64,000 nucleotides of DNA from Vibrio crassostreae 9ZC13 (GTDB taxonomy: Bacteria > Pseudomonadota > Gammaproteobacteria > Enterobacterales > Vibrionaceae): NCBI RefSeq assembly GCF_000272045.2, contig NZ_AJYZ02000019.1, positions 586,974 to 650,973 on the forward strand, in the 5' to 3' direction. Positions 44,342 to 53,450 of this stretch are shown here, piece after piece. The position numbers and the translations under genes are program-made. Numbering within the stretch: position 1 is the first letter of the stretch; every line of letters starts with the position of its first letter. A model generated the notes under the pieces. The model had not been told where the DNA came from and searched no databases. It saw nothing but the letters and a program-made list of their open reading frames with translations.

Positions 44342-44957
44342 GACTCGACTAATTTCCTTTTTATTCTTTATTTTATTTTCAACCGCTTCTTTGGCTCAAG
44401 ATACCCGCTTAGATTCTAAGTTACTGGTCCTTGGTGATAGCCTGAGTGCTGGTTACAACATGGACATCAAACAGAGTTGGCCAAGCCTGTTACCAGACGC
44501 GTTAGCAAAGCATGACAAAACGGTAACCGTGGTTAACGGGAGTATTTCTGGTGATACAACGGGCAATGGTTTAGCCCGCCTACCACAATTGCTTGAAGAA
44601 CATGCTCCAGACACCGTTCTTATCGAACTTGGTGCGAATGATGGACTTCGTGGTTTCCCACCTAAGCTGATGTCTGCAAATCTTGAGCAGATCATTGAGC
44701 AGATAAAAGCTGCGGGCGCCAAACCTATAATGATGCAGATTAAAATCCCACCAAATTACGGAAAGCGTTACAACCAGCAGTTTGAATACGTTTTTGCAGC
44801 GCTTGCTGATCAACAAAACGTGCCACTTTTGCCGTTTTTCCTAGAGCATATCATCCTCAAACCTGAGTGGATGATGAACGATGGACTGCATCCAAAACCA
44901 GAAGCTCAACCTTGGATTGCTGAATTCGTCGCCGAAGAATTATATCAGTATCTTTAA
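44340..44957 (+). CDS. tesA: TesA-type periplasmic arylesterase/thioesterase/lysophospholipase (SGNH)
   Basis: A 205-residue periplasmic hydrolase. Signal peptide MTRLISFLFFILFSTASLAQ. The SGNH blocks are complete: LLVLGDSLSAGYN (nucleophile Ser), GSISGDTTGNGLARLP (Gly), ELGANDGLRGFPP (Asn) and DGLHPKPEAQPWIAEFV (Asp and His). I start at 44340; an ATG at 44325 would add five residues and lie further inside the divergent ybbA. Divergent pairing with ybbA-ybbP is conserved in enterics. Confidence 0.93.
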   Translation: MTRLISFLFFILFSTASLAQDTRLDSKLLVLGDSLSAGYNMDIKQSWPSLLPDALAKHDKTVTVVNGSISGDTTGNGLARLPQLLEEHAPDTVLIELGANDGLRGFPPKLMSANLEQIIEQIKAAGAKPIMMQIKIPPNYGKRYNQQFEYVFAALADQQNVPLLPFFLEHIILKPEWMMNDGLHPKPEAQPWIAEFVAEELYQYL

Positions 44958-45038
44958 GTTTTAATGGTCTAGCTCAATAAATTTTACACAGCTTTACGTT
45001 AGCCTGAGTGCATATCACCGTTAACTGTAAGGTTATTT

Positions 45039-46238
45039 ATGCTGATCGAACCTGTTATCAAGGATGTGGTAGCCAAAAGCGCTCACCCTCTTGGCTGTCA
45101 AGAAGCCGTAAAGCAACAAATCAAGTTTGTTAAGAGTGCGCCGCAAATCAAAGATGGCTCTAAACGAGTACTGATTATCGGCGCTTCCTCAGGCTTTGGC
45201 CTTGCCGCTCGTATTGCCCTTACCTTTGGCGGCGCAAAAGCTGACACTATCGGCGTCTCATTCGAGCGCGGTCCAAACGAAAAATCCCTAGGTAGTGCTG
45301 GTTGGTACAACAACATCTACTTCAAAAAAGAAGCCGAACGAGAGCAACGCACTGCTATCAACATCGTTGGCGACGCATTTTCGCAAGAAACACGCTCACA
45401 AGTTGTCGAAGCCATTGAAACCTACTTCGAAGGTGAAGTGGATCTGATTATCTATAGCTTAGCTGCAGGCGTTCGTCCTAAACCAGATTCCGATGAGTTT
45501 TGGCGCTCTGCCATCAAACCTATTGGTGAAAGCGTAACTGGTGCAACCATTTCTCTGGAACACGACAACTGGGTCACCAACACGCTTGAAGCCGCGACGG
45601 AAGAAGAAGCCGAAAGCACACTCAAAGTGATGGGAGGCGAAGATTGGGAACAATGGATAGATGAACTGATCAACGCTGAGTCTATTGCTCCGGGTTGTAA
45701 GACGATCGCCTTCTCCTATGTTGGCCCTGAAGTGACGCACCCTATCTACTTAGACGGTACTTTAGGTCGCGCTAAGATCGACCTTCATCAAACCAGTCAT
45801 GCATTAAACCTCGAACTAGCTAACTTCGACGGCAACGCTTACGCGGCGGTATGTAAAGCCCTAGTCACTAAAGCGAGCGTTTTCATCCCTGGATTAAGCC
45901 CTTACTTACTTGCTTTGTATAAGGTGATGAAAGAGAAAGAGACCCACGAAGGTTGTATCCAACAAATGCAGCGTCTGTTTGGCAGTAAACTTTATGGTCA
46001 AGCCAAAGTACCACTTGATGGTGAGCGATTGATCCGTATGGATGATTGGGAATTAGACCCAGAAACCCAAGCGCACGTAACTGAACTGCTAGAAAAGATG
46101 GACGAAAATAACTTCCAAACCTTAGGGGATTACCAAGGGTTTAAAGAAGAATTTCTACAATTAAATGGGTTTGCTCAACCATCGGTAGATTATAGCCAGA
46201 AACTTAATACAGAAGATTTTATAAAGTTAAAGCCTTAA
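45039..46238 (+). CDS. fabV: FabV-type trans-2-enoyl-ACP/CoA reductase
   Basis: A 399-residue NADH-dependent enoyl reductase for the last step of fatty-acid elongation. The N-terminal cofactor loop reads VLIIGASSGFGLAARIALTF. The catalytic pair Tyr237 and Lys246 is in HPIYLDGTLGRAKIDLHQTS (Y-x8-K, as expected for FabV rather than FabI). IIYSLAAGVRPKPDSDEFWR is also diagnostic. FabV is naturally insensitive to triclosan. Transcribed alone, with a terminator at 46279-46308. Confidence 0.96.
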   Translation: MLIEPVIKDVVAKSAHPLGCQEAVKQQIKFVKSAPQIKDGSKRVLIIGASSGFGLAARIALTFGGAKADTIGVSFERGPNEKSLGSAGWYNNIYFKKEAEREQRTAINIVGDAFSQETRSQVVEAIETYFEGEVDLIIYSLAAGVRPKPDSDEFWRSAIKPIGESVTGATISLEHDNWVTNTLEAATEEEAESTLKVMGGEDWEQWIDELINAESIAPGCKTIAFSYVGPEVTHPIYLDGTLGRAKIDLHQTSHALNLELANFDGNAYAAVCKALVTKASVFIPGLSPYLLALYKVMKEKETHEGCIQQMQRLFGSKLYGQAKVPLDGERLIRMDDWELDPETQAHVTELLEKMDENNFQTLGDYQGFKEEFLQLNGFAQPSVDYSQKLNTEDFIKLKP

Positions 46239-46278
46239 TCTAAAATTATCTCATTACTGAGACCCGGATTCACATTTG

Positions 46279-46308
46279 AAAACCTCTGCATAATTGCCGA
46301 GGTTTTTT
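46279..46308 (+). terminator. rho-independent terminator of fabV
   Basis: AAAACCTC (46279-46286) pairs with GAGGTTTT (46299-46306), and the T run continues to 46308. It begins 41 bp after the fabV stop. Confidence 0.85.
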
Positions 46309-46417
46309 CGTGCAACATTTCTTATACTTAGTTAACGTAAGATTCACAGTTTTCTTTGGTTCATCATAATTAACACAGGATGTGTTGATGCATTTAGCAT
46401 AATTGACTCGGAGTCAT

Positions 46418-48325
46418 ATGAAGAAAATAAAAACTCTCGATTTAGATATCCCAGACGATATGGAGCACGGTTGGCAGAATATTGTCGACCTCTTAGCTCA
46501 AATTACTCAAGTGCCCGCAGCACTAATCATGCGCGTTCACGCCAATTACATTGAAGTTTTTTCAACCAGTCGTAGCGAGAACAACCCATACAACAAAGGT
46601 GATTCTGAAACGCTGGGGAATGGGCTGTACTGCGAAACAGTGATGGAAACTCAACGACAGCTTCTTGTGCCTAACGCGCTTGCCGATCCTAAGTGGGACA
46701 ACAACCCAGACATCAAACTCGGCTTAGTCTCCTATTGTGGTATTCCATTACTTTGGCCTAACGGTGAACTGTTTGGCACCATTTGTATCTTGGACTCGAA
46801 AGAGAATCACTACACCCCTACTTATATCAAACTGTTAGAGAGCTTTCGGACTTCGATTGAATCTCAGCTTAAAACCCTATTCCAACACGCCAAGCTTACC
46901 CAAATGAATCGCGACCTAAAAAACCGTGTTTACAATCGCACTAAAGATCTCGCGAGCCTTAATTACTCGTTGAATCAAGAAATTGATAAACGAAAAGCGG
47001 CTGAACAGAAGATTAACTTCCAAAAGAATCACGACCTCGGCACCGGCTTTTTAAACCGAAACGCATTTGAATCTCGCTTAAACCACAAGCTACTGTCACA
47101 GAGAAGGCTGACAGACAGCTCATTTGCAGTCGTTCATATTGGTTTTACCAACGGTAGACGCATACAAGCACGCTACGGCTATAACGCGTTAGACCAAGTG
47201 CTTGTTGAATACCGAAAACGCATCGACTGTATTTCTGATATCGATGTATTAACTGCACGCCCTACTTCGGTTGACCTCGTATTGGCATTTAGCGTTAAAG
47301 ATTTACACCATCGCCTTGAAGAACTTTGCCAGACGCTCGTTAAAGTTGGTCATTCAGAATTCGACATCGAAAGTGACAAAGTGCATTTGCACGCGTTTAT
47401 TGGGATTGCAATTACGAACGACGAAGATGACGCGGAAAGCATTCTGCAGAAATCTTCTGAAGCGATGTTAGCCTGCAAAGATTCAGGACAAAAGTTCGCT
47501 TACTACTCTCAATCCCATACCGAAGAACAAACTCACATTAATAAGATCGAAGGCTATTTGCTTCAAGCCGTTCGTAATGATGACCTTATGCTCTACTTTC
47601 AACCCAAAGTTAGCCCGTTGACGCATCGCTGGATCGGTGCTGAAGCTTTGCTTCGTTGGCGACATCCTGTTTTGGGTGATATCTCTAACGAAACCCTGAT
47701 CCACATGGCTGAACAAAACGGTTTGATTTTCGAAGTGGGCAGCTTTGTTTTACGCAATGCGATTGAAAAAGCCAAAGAGTGGTCCGAATACGTTGAAGAT
47801 TTCAAGATGGCTGTGAATGTGTCTGCAATTCAACTCAAGAACGTACACTTTGCGGAACAAGTGGTTCACCTACTCGAAACCTATCATTTAGAGCCTCGTT
47901 TCTTAGAACTTGAAGTTACGGAGAGTGGACTGATAGCAGATGAAGTGGTTGCCAAGAATACCTTGGGATCTTTGCACGATATTGGCGTTACATTGTCACT
48001 AGATGACTTCGGTACGGGCTACGCCTCCTTCAGTTATCTGAAGAAGTTCCCATTCGACACCATTAAGATTGATAAGAGCTTTATCGACCAAATGCTCAAC
48101 TCACACGAAGACTCGGAAATTGTTCGTTCTATTGTCCAAATTGCCAAAAAGCTCGACTTAAAAGTGACGATTGAAGGCATAGAAACGGAGGTTCAGGAGC
48201 AATTTATTATTAACGAAGGCTGCGATGTGGGCCAAGGTTACCTTTACGGAAGACCAATGCCGAGCCAAGAATTCGAACACAGCTTAATCAATCAAAACTA
48301 TTTGGGGACAACTCGTTACGCTTAA
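46418..48325 (+). CDS. GAF-(degenerate GGDEF)-EAL cyclic-di-GMP phosphodiesterase
   Basis: A 635-residue cytoplasmic protein. The ATG at 46418 has GGAG 5 bases upstream; a TTG at 46403 is less likely. A GAF sensor (about 12-150; GNGLYCETVMETQRQLLVPN) is followed by a coiled coil (about 160-198). A GGDEF-fold domain (about 200-365) has its active loop replaced by ARPTSVDLV, so it is not a cyclase. The EAL domain (about 372-620) keeps the needed residues: GAEALLRWRHP, ELEVTESGLI, LDDFGTGYASFSYLKKFP and IKIDKSFI. It should hydrolyse cyclic-di-GMP under GAF control. The ligand is unknown. Confidence 0.92.
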   Translation: MKKIKTLDLDIPDDMEHGWQNIVDLLAQITQVPAALIMRVHANYIEVFSTSRSENNPYNKGDSETLGNGLYCETVMETQRQLLVPNALADPKWDNNPDIKLGLVSYCGIPLLWPNGELFGTICILDSKENHYTPTYIKLLESFRTSIESQLKTLFQHAKLTQMNRDLKNRVYNRTKDLASLNYSLNQEIDKRKAAEQKINFQKNHDLGTGFLNRNAFESRLNHKLLSQRRLTDSSFAVVHIGFTNGRRIQARYGYNALDQVLVEYRKRIDCISDIDVLTARPTSVDLVLAFSVKDLHHRLEELCQTLVKVGHSEFDIESDKVHLHAFIGIAITNDEDDAESILQKSSEAMLACKDSGQKFAYYSQSHTEEQTHINKIEGYLLQAVRNDDLMLYFQPKVSPLTHRWIGAEALLRWRHPVLGDISNETLIHMAEQNGLIFEVGSFVLRNAIEKAKEWSEYVEDFKMAVNVSAIQLKNVHFAEQVVHLLETYHLEPRFLELEVTESGLIADEVVAKNTLGSLHDIGVTLSLDDFGTGYASFSYLKKFPFDTIKIDKSFIDQMLNSHEDSEIVRSIVQIAKKLDLKVTIEGIETEVQEQFIINEGCDVGQGYLYGRPMPSQEFEHSLINQNYLGTTRYA

Positions 48326-48376
48326 AGCGAAAAAGAGCAGTTAGTTTTGGATTTAGGCCTACTTTCTCTTTACTCT

Positions 48377-48415
48377 AAAGGTGGTGATTTTTATAATCGC
48401 CGCCTTTCGTTTTTA
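48377..48415 (+). terminator. rho-independent terminator of the EAL gene
   Basis: A 13-bp stem with two G-U pairs (48377-48389 with 48395-48407) is followed by CGTTTTT. It lies 52 bp after the stop. Confidence 0.85.
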
Positions 48416-48444
48416 TCTTTCCCCTTATATAGGCATTCCTCGTT

Positions 48445-50100
48445 ATGGATCAGTTGACTGCAAAGCTTAAAAAGCTCGAAAAACAAAACTACCGTGCATA
48501 TCAACAAATTAAAGGTCAATACGACTTTGCTGATTTTGAATTACACATCGACCACATCCAAGGTGACCCATACGCGTCAGCTTCTCGTTTTCGTGCAACG
48601 CGCGCGTGGTCTTTGACCGGGTTAGATTGGCTGAAAGAAAAATCTTACGAATACCAAGTAGCCGCTCGTGACTTTATCGCACGTAGCTTCTCTGAGTTCG
48701 CGAAACAAGAGTCGACCGTTTCTATCGCGCTGACGGGTCAAACCGTATTAGACAACACAGCTGTTGTATTCACAGACCACGGCATCGAAATTCGTTTCCG
48801 TATTAATTTACCAGCTGATGGTCGTAGCATTCTTGCTAAGAAAGCGAACAACATCATCACTTTCTACTTACCGAAGTTTATTCGTCGCGCGACGCTTGAG
48901 CGTGAGTTAAACATCGATGCAATGATCAAACATTGTGAAGCCGTTGAAGACCAAGAAGCGCTGCGTGCTCAATTGGATGAAAACAACCTAGCCGCTTTCG
49001 TTGCAAACGGCAGTGTGTTACCTCGTATCGCGGGTAACTGCGACCTTCCAATGAAAGACGCGGTACCTTTCGCGGCTCCAGAATCATTGAGTGTTACGTT
49101 AAATACTCCAAACCAAGGTGACGTGACCGGCCTAGGCATTCCAAAAGGCATTACGCTGATCGTTGGTGGTGGTTTCCATGGTAAATCGACACTGTTGAAC
49201 GCCGTTGAACGTTCTATCTACAACCATATTCCTGGTGACGGTCGCGAAGGCATTGTAACTGCGATTGATACGATGAAGATCCGCGCTGAAGATGGTCGAT
49301 GTGTGCACAGCTTGAACCTGTCAAACTACATCAACCATTTACCAATGCAGAAAGACACATCTGACTTCAGCACACAAGATGCGTCAGGTTCTACGTCTCA
49401 AGCGGCTTGGTTACAAGAATCGATTGAAGCCGGCGTTCAAACTCTACTTATCGATGAAGATACGTCAGCGACTAACTTCATGATTCGTGACGAGCGTATG
49501 CAAGCGCTAGTGTCAAAAGGCGATGAGCCAATCACACCACTTGTCGACCGCATTGGTCAGCTTCGTGAAGAGATGGATATCTCTACCATTGTTGTAATGG
49601 GTGGCTCTGGTGATTACCTAGATGTCGCGAACACTGTGATTCAAATGCACGACTACCAAGCGGTAGATGTGACTGAAAAAGCAAAAGACGTGATTGCTCA
49701 GCACCCTACTCAGCGTACTAACGAATGTGAAACTGCTTTAGAAACGTTTGTACCGCGTTCATTGAACCGTGCTTCACTGATGAACATTCTGACTGACGGT
49801 AAATTCCGTGTTAATGCTAAAGGCAAAGAGTCACTGCGTTTTGGTAAAGAGTTTGCAGACCTTTCTGCGCTTGAGCAATTAGAATCACCGTCTGAAGTGA
49901 ATGCGATCGGTTGGGCTTGGTTCCAATTCGCACAAACTCCAGGTTGGTCAAACAACCCTGCTAAAGAGTTTAACGCTATTTTAGAAAACGAATGGCACGC
50001 TAACATGCCTAACTACGGTGACCTAGCGAAACCAAGAACGTTAGATGTGATGGCTGCTCTGAACCGTATGCGTAAATCTCAGTTCAAGCCTTCGAACTGA
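48445..50100 (+). CDS. predicted ABC-class ATPase (PF09818 type), function unknown
   Basis: A 551-residue cytoplasmic protein without membrane segments. The ATPase core (about 200-480) shows Walker A VGGGFHGKSTLLNAVE, an ABC-like signature region (DASGSTSQAAWLQESIE), Walker B TLLIDEDTSATNFM and TIVVMGGSGDYLDVANTVI. This is the pattern of 'predicted ATPase of the ABC class' (Pfam PF09818). The N-terminal 180 residues include RASRFRATR-type GDPYASASRFRATRAWS. No partner is known to me. It lies 119 bp after the phosphodiesterase gene, behind a terminator. Confidence 0.85.
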   Translation: MDQLTAKLKKLEKQNYRAYQQIKGQYDFADFELHIDHIQGDPYASASRFRATRAWSLTGLDWLKEKSYEYQVAARDFIARSFSEFAKQESTVSIALTGQTVLDNTAVVFTDHGIEIRFRINLPADGRSILAKKANNIITFYLPKFIRRATLERELNIDAMIKHCEAVEDQEALRAQLDENNLAAFVANGSVLPRIAGNCDLPMKDAVPFAAPESLSVTLNTPNQGDVTGLGIPKGITLIVGGGFHGKSTLLNAVERSIYNHIPGDGREGIVTAIDTMKIRAEDGRCVHSLNLSNYINHLPMQKDTSDFSTQDASGSTSQAAWLQESIEAGVQTLLIDEDTSATNFMIRDERMQALVSKGDEPITPLVDRIGQLREEMDISTIVVMGGSGDYLDVANTVIQMHDYQAVDVTEKAKDVIAQHPTQRTNECETALETFVPRSLNRASLMNILTDGKFRVNAKGKESLRFGKEFADLSALEQLESPSEVNAIGWAWFQFAQTPGWSNNPAKEFNAILENEWHANMPNYGDLAKPRTLDVMAALNRMRKSQFKPSN

Positions 50101-50476
50101 TTTCGTTAAATATCGGATTTATTGTGCTTCTAGGTTTTTGAAGTTTTAATCTTCTAATTTACTAAAGCTTCTAAGCCACTAAATAAGCAAATTAACCTTC
50201 TACGGCTCTCATTCTGAGGGCCGTAAATTTATCTAACCTCTTTTGACCTAACCTCTAGTGTCGTCAAAACTCTTGAACTTTATAAATTCATAAAACCAAT
50301 CTTTACATCAATTACTTATCATCTTTTGTAATGAGAAAATTAAAGGCACTGTTTACCGCCATCTAATGCTGTCGATCCCTCAAAACATGACACAGCTTTT
50401 ACAAAACCCTAGTGATATTCAGATAAAGTCCCGATTCGACAAGTGTAACCAAATGTAACAGACCCTTGAGGCTTCA
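50101..50476 (+). other. 376-bp gap between the ABC-class ATPase gene and the PBP2 gene
   Basis: No gene is seen. A hairpin with one wobble pair (TACGGCTCTCA 50201-50211 with TGAGGGCCGTA 50215-50225), followed by AATTTAT, is a possible weak terminator for the ATPase gene. The remainder presumably holds the promoter of the PBP2 gene, with GAGG 5 bases before its ATG. Confidence 0.4.
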
Positions 50477-52375
50477 ATGAATCATAAACGCGTTAAGATG
50501 CGTGACCATAAAATCGAAGTGAACCTATTCAAAAACCGCGTAATCGTCGCGTTTTGTGGGATCTTGATGTTCACTCTTGTCTTAGTCGGCAATTTATACC
50601 GACTTCAAGTTGAAAATTTTAAAAGCTATCAAACTCGTGCCGATGGCAACAGAATCAAAGTATTACCTATCGCCCCTACTCGTGGACTTATTTACGACCG
50701 TAACGGCGTGTTGCTTGCAGAGAACAAGCTTGTCTTTGATCTAACCATGATTCCTGAGCAAACCGATGATGTCGATGCAATGCTCACCAAGCTAGACAAA
50801 TATGTCCCCCGTGATGCAGAGCAGATCGCTCGTTTCAAAAAACGCTATCACAACACCCGCCGTTTTAAATCTGTGACTATTCTAGAGAACTTAACGGAGG
50901 AAGAGATCGCCAAGTTCTCCGTGCACCAGTACCAGTTCCCCGGCTTATCTATAGATACCAGCTTAAAGCGTTTTTACCCGAATGGTGAGGTTCTTACCCA
51001 CGTTCTTGGTTACGTGGCGCATATCAACGATAGCGATCTAAGAAAACTTGAAGAACAAGGGATAGATGCGAATTATCAAGCTACAACAATTATAGGTAAA
51101 CTCGGCGTTGAGCGTTATTACGAAGATATCCTACATGGAACCAAGGGCTATCAGGAAGTAGAAGTAAATAGCCGCGGACGAGTTGTTCGAACGATTGAAT
51201 ACGTGCCTCCAGTAGCCGGCAAAGATATCGTGCTAAATATCGACCTTGAACTGCAAAAATACGTTTTTGAGCAACTTGACCATAGAACTGGCAGCGCAGT
51301 TATTCTCGATCCAAAAGACAACAGCGTGTTAGCGATGGCATCAAGCCCGAGTTACGACCCTAACCTTTTTGTCGACGGCATTTCGAGTAAGAACTATCAA
51401 CGCTTATTGAATGACCCTGCTCACCCGTTGGTAAACCGTACGACTCTAGGTGTTTATCCTCCTGCATCAACTGTTAAACCATTTATGGCTGTGGCAGGAC
51501 TGCAAGAGCATGTTATCTCTGAAGATACAATTCGTAACGACCATGGGGTATGGAGAATTCCCGGTTCAAAACGAAACTCCAAATCGTGGCGTGACTGGAA
51601 ACGTTGGGGGCACGGGCCTGTTGATGTCACCCAAGCGATTGAAGAGTCAGTGGATTCATTCTTTTATCAAACCGCTTTTGATTTGGGTATTGACCGAATC
51701 TCAAGTTGGATGAACCGATTTGGATTTGGTGAACCGACAGGTATCGACATCTATGAAGAAAGTACCGCCAACATGCCGACTCGAGAATGGAAAATGATGC
51801 GTTATCGCACCCCTTGGTATCAGGGCGACACAGTACCGATTGGTATTGGCCAAGGTTATTGGACTTCGACACCGATGCAACTTGCTAAAGCAACTTCAGT
51901 ATTGGTTAATCATGGTAAGGTGATGCCACCGCATATCTTACGAGCTACCTTAGACCACGGTGAAGATTTCAGTACCCAAAAACTTGTCGAACCGGAGCCA
52001 ATGCCCTCAATCACTGAAGTACCGGATAGAATTTGGGATGTGCCCATCAACGCGATGCGACTCGTGAACCACGGAAGTCGAGGCAGCGGCAGGCGTGCAT
52101 TTAAGGGAACTAAATACACGAGCGGCGGTAAATCAGGAACTGCACAAGTGTTTGATCTTGCGAAAGATCAGGTCTACAACTCGAAGAAACTCGCTAGGCA
52201 TCTACTTGACCACGCGCTTTACACAGCTTTCGCACCTTATGAACACCCTGAATATGTCGCGACTGTGGTCATTGAACACGGTAACGGCGGCTCGAAAGTC
52301 GGCGCACCTTATATCCGTAAAGTACTCGACTATGCCTTTGAGCATAAAAGTGGTGAGAGCAAAGATCACTCCTAG
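50477..52375 (+). CDS. mrdA: penicillin-binding protein 2 (class B transpeptidase), not next to rodA
   Basis: A 632-residue bitopic enzyme that cross-links peptidoglycan during elongation. Membrane helix about 21-40; pedestal domain with PIAPTRGLIYDRNGVLLAEN and GKLGVERYYEDILHGTKGYQ. Transpeptidase motifs: SxxK at 331-334 (PPASTVKPFMA), second motif SVD at 391-393 (E. coli PBP2 has SAD, many PBPs SxN), and KSGT at 552-555 (GGKSGTAQVFD). Length and motifs fit PBP2. rodA, rlmH and dacA are absent here, so this is probably a second, stand-alone paralogue in addition to the usual mrdAB locus elsewhere. That inference cannot be checked from the window. Confidence 0.9.
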   Translation: MNHKRVKMRDHKIEVNLFKNRVIVAFCGILMFTLVLVGNLYRLQVENFKSYQTRADGNRIKVLPIAPTRGLIYDRNGVLLAENKLVFDLTMIPEQTDDVDAMLTKLDKYVPRDAEQIARFKKRYHNTRRFKSVTILENLTEEEIAKFSVHQYQFPGLSIDTSLKRFYPNGEVLTHVLGYVAHINDSDLRKLEEQGIDANYQATTIIGKLGVERYYEDILHGTKGYQEVEVNSRGRVVRTIEYVPPVAGKDIVLNIDLELQKYVFEQLDHRTGSAVILDPKDNSVLAMASSPSYDPNLFVDGISSKNYQRLLNDPAHPLVNRTTLGVYPPASTVKPFMAVAGLQEHVISEDTIRNDHGVWRIPGSKRNSKSWRDWKRWGHGPVDVTQAIEESVDSFFYQTAFDLGIDRISSWMNRFGFGEPTGIDIYEESTANMPTREWKMMRYRTPWYQGDTVPIGIGQGYWTSTPMQLAKATSVLVNHGKVMPPHILRATLDHGEDFSTQKLVEPEPMPSITEVPDRIWDVPINAMRLVNHGSRGSGRRAFKGTKYTSGGKSGTAQVFDLAKDQVYNSKKLARHLLDHALYTAFAPYEHPEYVATVVIEHGNGGSKVGAPYIRKVLDYAFEHKSGESKDHS

Positions 52376-52438
52376 CACCAACAACTTAAGTCGCTACAAC
52401 ACATAACGTATTTACCCAAAACATAACGTAATTTCGAC

Positions 52439-52474
52439 AAAGCCCCACTTGTATCACTCACAATGTGGGGCTTT
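52439..52474. terminator. terminator between PBP2 and DnaJ-related genes
   Basis: AAGCCCCAC (52440-52448) pairs with GTGGGGCTT (52465-52473), followed by TCCGTTTT. It lies between convergent genes and about 65 bp after the mrdA stop. Two copies of ACATAACGTA (52401-52410 and 52421-52430) precede it. Confidence 0.8.
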
Positions 52475-52520
52475 CCGTTTTAGGGTTCTGAGCAATTAGA
52501 CAGCTAGAAATGCCTCTCGA

Positions 52521-53141
52521 TTATGAGCTTCTTAATACATGCCATGCTTCACAGAGCGTCTGAAATTTTGCGGTGTTGCCTTCGTCTCTGTCCGGATGCC
52601 ATCTCAATGCCAGTTGTCGCCAACGTTTTCTAATTTCATGGTGTGTCGCGCCTAAAGGTAACTCAAACAGGTTCAATGCTCGACTTCGATCCATATCGAG
52701 TTCATCACCACCCACATACTTTCTATACCGAGTCCAAAATTCGTTCAACAGCCTTTTGACTTCACCTTCATCCGCTTCATAGTTAACCCAATTAATGTAG
52801 TATTCTCGAAGTGGGTCTTGATGATCGATGCTGTGACTGCTTCCGTGATAACGACCATTCATCAATTCGATGTCCATCGCTTGGACTTGGAGCCAACCAT
52901 CTGGGTGTAAGGTTTCTTGAAGCTGATAAAGCGCATTCATGATAAGGAAGTTCTTTTTAAACAACTCTTTCTCAGGCACAGCATCCAACACTGGCACAAA
53001 CCCAAGATCGTTCAGATGAGCTGCCAATGTGTGTACTTTCCATCCGCTTGGCTTTTGCTTAAGCACTTCCATTATCGGCCAAAGCAATGGGTTTTCCATA
53101 TGGCAATGAAAGTTTGCTCTCACATCTTGATAATTCGACAT
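52521..53141 (-). CDS. DnaJ-related co-chaperone-like protein
   Basis: A 206-residue soluble protein. The N-terminal 130 residues match the 'DNAJ-related' family (PF12339): NPLLWPIMEVLKQKPSGWKV, FKKNFLIMNALYQLQETL. The C-terminal J domain (about 150-206) has the HPD motif in LALRWHPDRDEGNTAKF, so it should stimulate a DnaK ATPase. No Gly/Phe or zinc-finger region is present. It is convergent with mrdA and shares the terminator region at 52439-52474. Confidence 0.88.
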   Translation of the reverse strand: MSNYQDVRANFHCHMENPLLWPIMEVLKQKPSGWKVHTLAAHLNDLGFVPVLDAVPEKELFKKNFLIMNALYQLQETLHPDGWLQVQAMDIELMNGRYHGSSHSIDHQDPLREYYINWVNYEADEGEVKRLLNEFWTRYRKYVGGDELDMDRSRALNLFELPLGATHHEIRKRWRQLALRWHPDRDEGNTAKFQTLCEAWHVLRSS

Positions 53142-53382
53142 AGTTGACTCAGTTAGCTTCTCTGAATTAATGGATTTCTAGAACTGTGGATACTATAAGT
53201 AACCTGTTTCGCATCCGTTGCGTATCTTCTTTAATTGAAAGCGATTTTCTAAGATTTGTCGAGCTTAAGGACAAACAACTTTCTAACGTTTGGCTTAAAG
53301 GCACCTTTTATCGTCAAAACTGAGTACCATTTCGTTGAATATAACCGTTAGTAATAAAGCCGCAATTCTTTGGTACGGATAC
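53142..53382. other. intergenic region, nothing recognised
   Basis: No coding frame. The part adjoining 53141 should carry the promoter of the DnaJ-related gene. I see no repeat or RNA structure beyond the terminator that follows. Confidence 0.4.
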
Positions 53383-53411
53383 AAAAAAGGTCAGCGACTT
53401 AGCTGACCTTT
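53383..53411 (-). terminator. rho-independent terminator of the dioxygenase gene
   Basis: AAAGGTCAGC (53386-53395) pairs perfectly with GCTGACCTTT (53402-53411). On the minus strand it ends in a T run. It lies 40 bp past the stop. Confidence 0.88.
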
Positions 53412-53450
53412 CACATCTATCCCAATTTTAGGGACGAAGCATTGAACTGA

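Noticed and set aside
52401..52430. Direct repeat ACATAACGTA twice, 20 bp apart
   Set aside because: Only two short copies in a 3' untranslated region; likely chance and not an iteron array.
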